In this document: in pieces, positions 1 through 7,169 of the stretch
How positions within the stretch are numbered: position 1 is the first letter of the stretch
How the letters are laid out: each line of letters begins with the position of its first letter
Source: Alistipes sp.
GTDB taxonomy: Bacteria > Bacteroidota > Bacteroidia > Bacteroidales > Rikenellaceae
Assembly: GCA_017630735.1 (NCBI GenBank)
Contig: JAGBUS010000086.1
Coordinates: 1-61,649 of the forward strand
DNA: 61,649 nucleotides
Reading direction: 5' to 3'
Translations under genes and position numbers: made by a program
The notes under the pieces: generated by a model
Databases searched by the model: none
Seen by the model: the letters and a program-made list of their open reading frames with translations, nothing else
Told to the model about the DNA's origin: nothing

Positions 1-49
1 GCTCGGTGCACTCAAGGATTACCTGCACTCTGTTACCTTTCTTTGCCAT
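1..49 (-). CDS. rpmG: 50S ribosomal protein L33, N-terminal part
   Basis: The minus-strand reading frame beginning at an ATG at 49 encodes MAKKGNRVQVILECTE and then runs off the window. That is the typical start of bacterial ribosomal protein L33, a small protein of the large subunit. It begins 15 bases after the rpmB stop, and the rpmB-rpmG pair is a standard ribosomal operon order. Only 16 codons are visible, so nothing can be said about the zinc-binding cysteines further along. Confidence 0.85.
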   Translation of the reverse strand, partial: MAKKGNRVQVILECTE

Positions 50-64
50 CTTTTGTTACTTTTT

Positions 65-298
65 TTAGTAAACCTTCTTAGCGGCCTTAGCGTCACGAAG
101 TGCTGCTGAAAGACCCTTCTTGTTAATTGTTTTGATACCCGCTGCAGATACCTTCAAAGTGATCCAGCGGTTCTCCTCCTCAGACCAAAAACGCTTAGTT
201 CTCAAGTTTGGAGAGAACTTACGCTTGGTACGGATGTGCGAGTGAGAAACGTTGCATCCCACCATCGCTACCTTGCCAGTGATTTCACAAACTTTCAT
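65..298 (-). CDS. rpmB: 50S ribosomal protein L28
   Basis: This 77-residue basic protein is ribosomal protein L28, a component of the large ribosomal subunit. It begins [21 protein letters not shown], contains the [13 protein letters not shown] block and ends in a lysine-rich tail (DAKAAKKVY), all typical of L28 and of normal family length. rpmG follows 15 bases downstream on the same strand. A Bacteroidota-type promoter lies about 45 bases upstream, with a short perfect palindrome between it and the start codon, so the pair probably forms its own transcription unit. Confidence 0.95.
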   Translation of the reverse strand: MKVCEITGKVAMVGCNVSHSHIRTKRKFSPNLRTKRFWSEEENRWITLKVSAAGIKTINKKGLSAALRDAKAAKKVY

Positions 299-319
299 TG
301 TACTTATTTTTTTAACTTA

Positions 320-334
320 GTGCCACCGTGGCAC
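320..334. promoter_or_regulatory. Palindrome at the start of the rpmB leader
   Basis: GTGCCAC, one base, GTGGCAC is a perfect 7-bp inverted repeat located about ten bases downstream of the rpmB -7 element. It would sit at or just after the transcription start. It could be an operator or a 5'-UTR hairpin; no T-run follows, so it is not a terminator. Its role is unknown. Confidence 0.5.
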
Positions 335-343
335 AAAAGCGCA

Positions 344-373
344 CAAAGATACACAATTTTTCTCAAATTGCAA
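344..373 (-). promoter_or_regulatory. Promoter of rpmB-rpmG
   Basis: On the minus strand a TTG (373-371) is followed after 19 bases by TATCTTTG (351-344), matching the Bacteroidota -33/-7 pattern TTTG...TAnnTTTG. The predicted transcript would start near 337, about 40 bases before the rpmB ATG. Confidence 0.6.
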
Positions 374-415
374 CATCCTCATGCGCTTTTTATGAATAAA
401 TTATAGCTTTTATGG

Positions 416-2164
416 CTATAGCTTTATCTTGAGTTCGTATGCTCTACCACTATTTGATATCTTTAGGGTATGCTCTCCCTTGTTAAGTAGACTACTTTGT
501 ATAGTTCCCTGTGAGTGACCAGTAAACGCTCCACTGCCCGTGCCATTGTCAAGATCTATCTGGAATGCATCTGGTGATTGGAGATATATCACATTCTCGG
601 CTTTATTGTATGTAAAACTTAGATTCTCAGCTACTTGTTCAGGTGTAGCGCATATCTGTATTTCATCATCTGCCTCAGCACTATATGCTCTTGCCCATAT
701 CCATTCATCTGAGTCGCTACTCCTGAAGTATACTCGAAGAACATCACCATCCTCAATATTGTCAATACTTATGTTGTGATAAGAGTTGGAGTATGTATAG
801 TACTGTATGCCCAGATTATCTACAGCCATTGTAAACAGCTGTTTTTTTAATTCACCATTCTTATTACATTGCATAAGCGCAATATCTCCGCTGAAGGTTC
901 TTGAACCGTAGTTAATAAATCCGCCAAACATAATTTGGAATGAGTTATTGGCAACGTATTTGTCTTCATAGGATGTGATACCACGCATTATTTCTCCATT
1001 ATTTAATCCTAAAGCGTATAATTGTATATTGTCTCTATATTTTGAAGTGCCATCTTTATCTGGTGCGAGGTAGAGCAATGCTTTTTGTTCAGCATAATAA
1101 TCAATCTCAGGCATTCGGAAATAGCCATTGTTATAGCCACTCCATCCGAAATTGAAGTGGAAGTAATCGTTTGTTGCATAGCCATCTAGGATAAATGCGT
1201 GACCACCATCGTCGCCCTGACCACTGAAAAATGTAGGACCATAATTCTCGAGGTTGGTTCGCATTATCTCATGCCACTCTTTGGATGTATAACCAACGCG
1301 ACATGCAAGAATGCTTTGCTTTGAGTAGCCGAAGTGGTTGATAAATGCCTGTGCAACATCAGGGTCATAAGCACTCGACTCGTCGGGGTTGTAGTTCATC
1401 TTGATTGCAGTTCCCATATCCTTCATCAGTGCAGCTACAGCATTTGCTTGGGTATTGTTGTAGCCATTATCGTAGCTTTGTAGCATATTGTCATAGTCGT
1501 ATGTGCGTCCGAGCGTGTTTGCTGGTACACTGCGTGTTATGCCTGAATTGTCTACATAGCTATAGGCAGGTGTTGTGCCAACACCTTTATTAGGCCATTT
1601 ATTAAATTTACAGATTATAGACATTGCTGTTGCTGCACATCCTGTCACAGAGCGACTGCCATTGATTGTAGGTGCTTCGCGGTTGTATGGCTCGCTTTGA
1701 TTCCATAGTGCTGTCTCGTAAAGCAAAACTTCGTTGTAGAGTGTTGAGGTGCGAGTTGTTACGTTCGCTGATAGCTGTCCGTTGCGTGCTGCATTAACCT
1801 GTTTTCCCCACGCATCGATAATATCCTTTGTGGCTTCTGCCATATTCTCACTATCAAATGTAGTTTCAAATGAGTATCCAATAATAGAATCGATATTGTC
1901 GTCACCAGCGATAATAACAAAGCCTTCATTTGTTCCGCGCGTATATATATATATAAGTGCGTTTTCAAGATCGGTAGAGCGGGTTGATGATTCGGAGATA
2001 ACGTCGCCTGCCCATTCGAGTTTGAGTGTTGTAGCTGAACGTGTTGTGGCGTGCTCGGCAAAGAATACCTCTGCTATTTGACGTGCGCGTGATTCTCCAA
2101 TAGGACCAGCTGATAGTTGTAGGGTTACAAAAAGTAATGTAAAAAGTGTAAATATCTTTTTCAT
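416..2164 (-). CDS. Secreted C10-family cysteine protease (streptopain-like)
   Basis: This 582-residue protein is a C10 (streptopain/interpain type) cysteine protease, likely exported. Residues 1-20 form a signal peptide. Residues ~25-130 match the inhibitory prodomain, including FVIIAGDDN. The catalytic domain follows, with the nucleophile in VTGCAATAM (Cys176), the histidine in GGHAFILDGY (His322) and the downstream FNFGWSGYNNGYF block. About 200 residues after the catalytic core form a beta-rich C-terminal region; I see no clear type IX sorting domain. The gene lies 14 bases downstream of a fimbrillin-like lipoprotein and is last in that operon. C10 proteases of Bacteroidales are often encoded next to small inhibitors or lipoproteins. 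The base composition looks more AT-rich than neighbouring housekeeping genes, suggesting accessory DNA. Confidence 0.88.
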   Translation of the reverse strand: MKKIFTLFTLLFVTLQLSAGPIGESRARQIAEVFFAEHATTRSATTLKLEWAGDVISESSTRSTDLENALIYIYTRGTNEGFVIIAGDDNIDSIIGYSFETTFDSENMAEATKDIIDAWGKQVNAARNGQLSANVTTRTSTLYNEVLLYETALWNQSEPYNREAPTINGSRSVTGCAATAMSIICKFNKWPNKGVGTTPAYSYVDNSGITRSVPANTLGRTYDYDNMLQSYDNGYNNTQANAVAALMKDMGTAIKMNYNPDESSAYDPDVAQAFINHFGYSKQSILACRVGYTSKEWHEIMRTNLENYGPTFFSGQGDDGGHAFILDGYATNDYFHFNFGWSGYNNGYFRMPEIDYYAEQKALLYLAPDKDGTSKYRDNIQLYALGLNNGEIMRGITSYEDKYVANNSFQIMFGGFINYGSRTFSGDIALMQCNKNGELKKQLFTMAVDNLGIQYYTYSNSYHNISIDNIEDGDVLRVYFRSSDSDEWIWARAYSAEADDEIQICATPEQVAENLSFTYNKAENVIYLQSPDAFQIDLDNGTGSGAFTGHSQGTIQSSLLNKGEHTLKISNSGRAYELKIKL

Positions 2165-2178
2165 AATCTATGTCCGAA

Positions 2179-3288
2179 TTAGAAGTTAGTAAGATCTATC
2201 TCACTGATACCTGTGCATTTCTCTAAATAGAGGTATGTAGCATTTTGAGTCTTGATAGTAATTGTGTGTTCATCTTCTGCATCAACATATACGTAACTCT
2301 CAGGGATTTCCTTCATTGATGTCTGATTATTATCGCCCCAGTAGATATAGCCAGCTGTTGCAAGATCACCAGACATATTGAGAATAAGAGGTGTATATAC
2401 AAGCTCTCCTGAGTGCTGAATGGTGATTGTCTGCCACTCTATCTCTTCGCCAGTATTCACATTTGCCATAGGCTGAATGGTATTACGCTCTAAAACCAAC
2501 TGCTTTGCAGTGTTAATAGGGTATTGTGTTCCGTCGCTGAAGTAGACCACAACGCTTATACCTTTTGTGAATGTTGTTGGGGGTATTGCGAAATAGAACT
2601 GAGTAGGCTCGTCGGTAAGCTGCACTCCGCTTCCACAGTTGAGGGTTATTGTGTTGTAGCTTGTTTGATTACCCCATGCAGTTACATCAGTATCAAATAT
2701 ATTGATAAATAAATCACCACTTATAGTTTCATTGTTATTACCAGTAACTATAATCTTTTTTACGCTCTTATCACCTGTGAGTGAAATGCATAAATAACCC
2801 ATTAGATTTTTGAACTTAAAGTTTTTGCCATCACTACTTGATCCAAACATAGTGTTGCTTGTTGGATCGTAGCTATTGGGGTGATAGCTCTGTTCCTTTT
2901 TAATGTTCTGTGAAATTGCTAAATCTCCATTTGTAAACTGTGCGTATGATATATTGCTATTATATGGGTAGAGTGCTACATACTCACCTTTAAAGTCGTA
3001 GTCAAAATAGTCTTTAAATGTGGTTGATTTAGAAAAATTACCGCTTCTGTCTCCAGTTTGTCCAGTAAATTTCCATCCGTCAAGAGTTTTATCTCCAATG
3101 CGAATAATCATATCACCTTTAGTCCATACGCTCTTTTTATGCTCGTTTAGCTCTACGCGTGTATCTTCCTCTATACTGGCATAGATATACTCCAAATCAG
3201 AAGATGGAGAAACAATTTCAACGACAACATTCTCTGTACATGCTGTAAACATTGTTACAAGCAACGTAAAAATAAATAATCTCTTCAT
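2179..3288 (-). CDS. Fimbrillin-like lipoprotein with PKD-like C-terminus
   Basis: This ~369-residue protein starts at the ATG at 3288 (MKRLFIFTLLVTMFTAC); a longer GTG start at 3297 would overlap the upstream peptide gene and adds nothing useful. The TMFTAC lipobox predicts a lipoprotein. The following DTRVELNEHKKSVWTKGDMI pattern is the N-terminal strand arrangement of fimbrillin/Mfa-like proteins and resembles the lipoprotein at 24389. The last ~60 residues contain YIYWGDNNQ...HTITIKT, reminiscent of a PKD-type beta sandwich. The start lies two bases after the stop of a 38-codon peptide gene, which suggests translational coupling. The function is probably a surface structural or adhesive protein; it might also be the partner or inhibitor of the C10 protease encoded next. 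Confidence 0.65.
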   Translation of the reverse strand: MKRLFIFTLLVTMFTACTENVVVEIVSPSSDLEYIYASIEEDTRVELNEHKKSVWTKGDMIIRIGDKTLDGWKFTGQTGDRSGNFSKSTTFKDYFDYDFKGEYVALYPYNSNISYAQFTNGDLAISQNIKKEQSYHPNSYDPTSNTMFGSSSDGKNFKFKNLMGYLCISLTGDKSVKKIIVTGNNNETISGDLFINIFDTDVTAWGNQTSYNTITLNCGSGVQLTDEPTQFYFAIPPTTFTKGISVVVYFSDGTQYPINTAKQLVLERNTIQPMANVNTGEEIEWQTITIQHSGELVYTPLILNMSGDLATAGYIYWGDNNQTSMKEIPESYVYVDAEDEHTITIKTQNATYLYLEKCTGISEIDLTNF

Positions 3289-3290
3289 AG

Positions 3291-3407
3291 CTACCACTCC
3301 ATTTCATCATTTATAAAAGGATCCTCTATTGAATTTGCAAACCCTTGCTCGCATATAACTAATAGTATGTCCATATCGGGGGCTGAATACATCTTATTAT
3401 CGTTCAT
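3291..3407 (-). CDS. Small 38-residue peptide encoded before a fimbrillin-like lipoprotein
   Basis: An ATG at 3407 opens a 38-codon frame ending in TAG at 3291. The product reads MNDNKMYSAPDMDILLVICE, then QGFANS and an acidic tail ending DEMEW. It has no signal peptide or obvious membrane segment. It is not random: a second peptide at 24242, also immediately upstream of a fimbrillin-like lipoprotein, shares KM[FY][ST]AP[DE]-x-[DE]-[IV]...E-x-GFA-x-S. The gap to the lipoprotein ATG is two bases, and a GGAG lies inside the peptide gene, so translation of the two is probably coupled. It starts 21 bases after the end of pncB without a recognisable promoter between them. No known function. Confidence 0.7.
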   Translation of the reverse strand: MNDNKMYSAPDMDILLVICEQGFANSIEDPFINDEMEW

Positions 3408-3428
3408 GGTCGAGTAGTTTATTAGTTG

Positions 3429-4595
3429 CTATTTCCCCTGGTTACGCAACAAGTAGCGATATACCTTAATCTCCTCTGGGTCGCCCATCTCCTTGCCCTC
3501 GACGTCTGAAAGTTTTACACATAACTCCTTAGGTTTGCGGGAGTTAATCTGACAAGATGAGAGCTTCATAACGATGTTGCACGATGAGTGACCTGTGTCG
3601 CATGTGAGGTTTGTGCCGATGCCGAACATACACTTGATACGTCCCTCGCAAGCCTCCTTAATCTTCACGCACTTCTCGAAATTGAGCGAGTCGCTAAAGA
3701 CGATGCTCTTAGTCATAGGGTCGATACCCAACTCCTTATAGCGGTTGATTGCCATATCGATGAAGGCGATAGGGTCGCCTGAGTCGTGGCGCACACCATC
3801 AAACAAGCACGCGTGCTTCTTCGAGAAGTTGTTAAAGAATACCTCTGAGCCGAAGCTATCTGTGAGGGCTGTGCCAAGGTAGCCGTCGTAGACCTTCACC
3901 CCATCCTCCATCGTTAGGTAGTTGGCATTACGAGGACCACCATTTACTGCAGCGATGAACATTGGCAACTCGTGAGGATATGTGCCTATCATCTTCATGT
4001 CCAATTCCATAGCGAGGTGGCAGTTCGATGTTCCAGTACATCCGCAAGGGTTGTTCTTGAGGTGCTTCACGACCATGCGCTGCACGTCGTATGAGAAGCG
4101 GCGACGTGTACCGAAGTCCGAGAAGATGATGCCATTGTCACGTGCTATCTGCTCCTTCTTCTCCAGACGCTCTATCATTACTTCAGCATCGTAGCTGTTG
4201 CGTAGGTGGAACAACTCCGATACGGTGGCAAGGATAGGAATCTCATAGAGCGTAACCTTATACATGTAGTCCGTAACGTTTATCTGCAGGTGATGCTCCT
4301 CGTCGAGCCATACGTTAATCTTCGATGCGTCGAAGTGGAAACCCTTCAGCCACTCGAAGTAGTTCTGTGGAATATATTTGCAGTTTGTGCACATATACTG
4401 AAACTCATCGTCCGAGAGCGATATGCGCTCCAAGGCTTTGAGCTCTGCCTTCAAATCATCCAAAAAATCCTCATCAAACTCGGTCTTGGCGCGGTCGTTA
4501 AATGTGAACGTGCCTATAGCCTCTGGGTAGAGTTTAAAGTAGGCGTACGAAGTGGTAAACTTGTACAAGTCGGTGTCTAAGATAGATCGTATCAT
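3429..4595 (-). CDS. pncB: Nicotinate phosphoribosyltransferase
   Basis: This 388-residue protein is nicotinate phosphoribosyltransferase, which joins nicotinate to PRPP to make nicotinate mononucleotide in the Preiss-Handler NAD salvage route; it is cytoplasmic. The N-terminus ILDTDLYKFTTSYAYFKLYP, the FSDFGTRRRFS motif, GTYPHELPMF, FDGVRHDSGDP and FSDSLNFEKC are characteristic, and the length is normal for the family. It is the third gene of a minus-strand run pyrD-cinA-pncB, about 45 bases after cinA. CinA-type proteins deamidate nicotinamide mononucleotide, so the two genes feed the same nicotinate mononucleotide pool. Confidence 0.95.
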   Translation of the reverse strand: MIRSILDTDLYKFTTSYAYFKLYPEAIGTFTFNDRAKTEFDEDFLDDLKAELKALERISLSDDEFQYMCTNCKYIPQNYFEWLKGFHFDASKINVWLDEEHHLQINVTDYMYKVTLYEIPILATVSELFHLRNSYDAEVMIERLEKKEQIARDNGIIFSDFGTRRRFSYDVQRMVVKHLKNNPCGCTGTSNCHLAMELDMKMIGTYPHELPMFIAAVNGGPRNANYLTMEDGVKVYDGYLGTALTDSFGSEVFFNNFSKKHACLFDGVRHDSGDPIAFIDMAINRYKELGIDPMTKSIVFSDSLNFEKCVKIKEACEGRIKCMFGIGTNLTCDTGHSSCNIVMKLSSCQINSRKPKELCVKLSDVEGKEMGDPEEIKVYRYLLRNQGK

Positions 4596-4640
4596 AGCAT
4601 TTATTTGTTTGTGTTACATATTCTCTTAGCAACAGTTATA

Positions 4641-5888
4641 TTATAGCAGATGCTTTATTTCATTGTAGAGCATCTCTATGGCGTATGCCGACGCGCGGCT
4701 GATAATCTGCGAGCGGTCAGTGCCACAGTTGCGCATACGTGATATTGTGCCGTTAGGTGTTGCTACTGCCATCCATACGGTGCCTACGGGTTTCGCCTCG
4801 CTACCTCCCGAAGGTCCTGCAATGCCTGTTGTGGCAATGGCGTAGTCTGCACCACTAACTCTTCGTACTCCATCTGCCATTTGGCGTGCCACACATTCGC
4901 TCACAGCACCCTCGCGTGCTATATCTTCGGCATTCACGCCTATGATGCTACTCTTTGCACTATTGGCGTATGCCACAACACCTGCGAGGAAGTATGACGA
5001 GGCACCTGCCATAGCTGTAAACTTAGAGGCTATAGTGCCTCCCGTGCAACTCTCGGCAACGGCGAGGGTAAGGTGATGGCGTGTGAGGATCTCGTGAACC
5101 TGCTGCTCTACGGTAGCTCCCTCCCAGCCTACGATGTTGTCGCCAATTAGCTCGCGTAGCTTGTCAAATTCAGCATATATGTCACTCTCGGCTATCTCCT
5201 TCTCGACATTATATGCCGATAGGCGTAGACGCACGATGTTGGGTGCTGGTAGATAGGCAAGATGCATATACTCTGGCAGTGCATCCTCCCACTTCTCTAT
5301 GCGTTCAGCAAGCAACGACTCTGGAATGCCACGTGTTATGAGTGTCTTATGTATGATGCTACGTAATGTGAGTTTCTCCTTAAGGCGCGGTATAACTATG
5401 TCATCCATTAGGTGCTCCATCTCAAATGGTACTCCAGGGAGAGATATTACTATACCTCCCTCCGCAGTATCGAACCACATTCCTGGTGCTGTGCCGTGTG
5501 CGTTGTGAAGCACTGTACAACACTTAGGTACAAGTGCCTGTGCACGATTTAGCTCCGTAAATGGGATGTTGCGACGTGCAAGAAGTGTGCGAATATGTTC
5601 GCCCTCCACCTCGTTATACTCAAGGGTGGTGTTGAACATCTCGGCGAGTGTAGTCTTGGTGATGTCGTCCTTTGTAGGACCGAGACCACCTGTCATTATT
5701 ATCACCTTGCTCTGTTGCAATGCTCGTCCTACGCAACTCTTAATCTCCTCGGCACTATCGCCTATAGATGTCTTCTCCTTGATGGAGATGCCTATGGCGT
5801 TCAACTTGCGGGCTATCGATGCGGTGTTGGTGTCGACAATCTGACCAATTAGTATCTCGTCGCCTATGGTTATTATCGTAGCATTCAT
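4641..5888 (-). CDS. cinA: CinA-like protein, nicotinamide-nucleotide amidohydrolase
   Basis: The 415-residue protein has the two-domain CinA layout. Residues 1-~170 are a MoaB/MogA-like COG1058 domain (IITIGDEILIGQIVDTN, MTGGLGPTKDD, LPGVPFEME). Residues ~255-415 are the COG1546/PncC amidase domain (VAESCTGGTIASKFT, SYFLAGVVAYAN, ATTGIAGPSGG, GTVWMAV). PncC converts nicotinamide mononucleotide to nicotinate mononucleotide; the COG1058 domain has been assigned ADP-ribose pyrophosphatase activity in some relatives. I chose the ATG at 5888 rather than the GTG at 5891, giving MNATIITIG and avoiding overlap with pyrD, whose stop lies two bases upstream. It sits between pyrD and pncB in a tight minus-strand run. 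Confidence 0.92.
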   Translation of the reverse strand: MNATIITIGDEILIGQIVDTNTASIARKLNAIGISIKEKTSIGDSAEEIKSCVGRALQQSKVIIMTGGLGPTKDDITKTTLAEMFNTTLEYNEVEGEHIRTLLARRNIPFTELNRAQALVPKCCTVLHNAHGTAPGMWFDTAEGGIVISLPGVPFEMEHLMDDIVIPRLKEKLTLRSIIHKTLITRGIPESLLAERIEKWEDALPEYMHLAYLPAPNIVRLRLSAYNVEKEIAESDIYAEFDKLRELIGDNIVGWEGATVEQQVHEILTRHHLTLAVAESCTGGTIASKFTAMAGASSYFLAGVVAYANSAKSSIIGVNAEDIAREGAVSECVARQMADGVRRVSGADYAIATTGIAGPSGGSEAKPVGTVWMAVATPNGTISRMRNCGTDRSQIISRASAYAIEMLYNEIKHLL

Positions 5889-5890
5889 CA

Positions 5891-6916
5891 CTAATCTTCT
5901 TTATTTTTAGTTTCGGCTATCTTCTTAGCACTCTTTTTCAAAAGCCTGAGACCATTCTCGCGTAGTCCTGTGTTGAGTGATACGAGCGATGCTCCAGCCT
6001 CCATCATGCGCTTTACATCCTCAGGCGTCATCATGCCACCAGAGCCAATGATAGGGTAGTTGTACTCGGTCTTCTCGGCTATGTATCGCACCATCTCTAT
6101 CGCGCGCTCGGTGAGAAGTCCTCCCGTCACCGCACCAGGGCTCTTGCGTGCCATATCTATCGACCCTGCAACAGCCTCGATACCATCGAGAGGTGTCTCT
6201 ATGAGGATGTCTATCACTGTGTCTAACTCCTCCTTGCTGAGGTCGGGGGAAATCTTAAGTAGTATAGGGCGATAGTCGAGCTGACCGCGTCGGAACTCAA
6301 AGAGTGGCTCTATAAGTGCGAGAATCTCCTCGCGTGAACGTGGCACAAAACGCTTCGATGCGGTGTTGCACGATATGTTGATGACGAAAAAATCGACATA
6401 CTGATACATATTGCGGAACACACGCAGATACTCCTTTATGGTGTCGTCGCGGTGCGACGCTGTGAGACGACCTATGTTGCATCCTATCACCAGGTCACGC
6501 GTGTAGTCCGTACGGTGACGCACATTGTTGAGGATATACTCCAATCCTCTGCTTGGGTATCCCGAATTATCGATAAGTGAGTGGTTGGGGCGTAGACGCT
6601 TGATGCGAGGGCGAGGTGTTCCAGGCTGTGGGCGTGGCACTACTGAGCCTATCTCCACAAAGCCAAATCCTGTGGCAGCCAACTCATCGAGCCTATCGCC
6701 ATTGGGGTCGAAGCCTGCACCTATGCCTATAGGGTTGCGGAAATGAATACCAAATACCTCGCGCTCCAAGTTCTCCTTCTGTGGCGCATGAACAGTCTCA
6801 AGCCACCACTTGCCAGATGGTATTTTACCAACTATACCAAGCAGTGCCATGCGTATGTTATGTGCCACCTCTGCAGGTAGTAACCATAAAATATTTTGGA
6901 ATACCGATCGCCTCAT
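5891..6916 (-). CDS. pyrD: Dihydroorotate dehydrogenase-like protein, divergent class 2
   Basis: This 341-residue protein (start MRRSVFQNILWLL; a longer start at 6943 is unlikely) has the overall class 2 dihydroorotate dehydrogenase pattern: an N-terminal membrane-associated stretch, NPIGIGAGFDPNGD, GFVEIGSVVPRPQPGTPRPR, LIDNSGYPSRG, KISPDL and PIIGSGGMMTPED. Class 2 enzymes oxidise dihydroorotate to orotate with FMN and quinone in pyrimidine synthesis. Several hallmark positions differ: the usual NxSSPNT reads NISCNTASKRF (Cys where class 2 has the catalytic Ser, and no Pro), the NTT substrate/FMN motif reads VAGSIDMARK, and the C-terminal LVQVYTG...GP block reads LVSLNTGLRENG. It may be an active variant or a paralogue with altered function. 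It is first in the run with cinA. Confidence 0.75.
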   Translation of the reverse strand: MRRSVFQNILWLLPAEVAHNIRMALLGIVGKIPSGKWWLETVHAPQKENLEREVFGIHFRNPIGIGAGFDPNGDRLDELAATGFGFVEIGSVVPRPQPGTPRPRIKRLRPNHSLIDNSGYPSRGLEYILNNVRHRTDYTRDLVIGCNIGRLTASHRDDTIKEYLRVFRNMYQYVDFFVINISCNTASKRFVPRSREEILALIEPLFEFRRGQLDYRPILLKISPDLSKEELDTVIDILIETPLDGIEAVAGSIDMARKSPGAVTGGLLTERAIEMVRYIAEKTEYNYPIIGSGGMMTPEDVKRMMEAGASLVSLNTGLRENGLRLLKKSAKKIAETKNKED

Positions 6917-6956
6917 ACTGTGCGTATAGAAAATATTATACAAATATAGTGAAAAA

Positions 6957-7166
6957 ATATGAAAAGCGAAACCCTAAGAGTGAAAAGTGGGGTATGCTGT
7001 GCGTAAGAATAAAAATTTTGGGTAGTTATAGGGACTAATAGGTAGAATTAGGGCGGAAAAAATCCCCATAACTACCTATTAATACCTATAACTACCCAGT
7101 TAGTAAGCATTGCGCTTTAGCGCACCTTACTTTTCACTTTTCACTTTTCACCTTTCAGTTTTCATT
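6957..7166. repeat. Intergenic hairpin flanked by inverted TTTTCAC tracts
   Basis: The non-coding stretch between pyrD and the DUF2807 gene holds a large hairpin. Arm 7020-7045 and arm 7072-7097 are inverted repeats matching at 22 of 26 bases (ends GGGTAGTTATAGG and CCTATAACTACCC). On the left are GAAAAG/GTGAAAAGTGG segments (6961-6990). On the right a small GCGCTTTAGCGC hairpin precedes CTTACTTTTCACTTTTCAC and more of the same tract up to 7166. A similar small GC hairpin plus CTTACTTTTCAC tract, inverted, recurs at 10611-10660. The hairpin may also terminate pyrD-side or DUF2807-side transcripts, but there is no clear T-run. Confidence 0.7.
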
Positions 7167-7169
7167 TTT

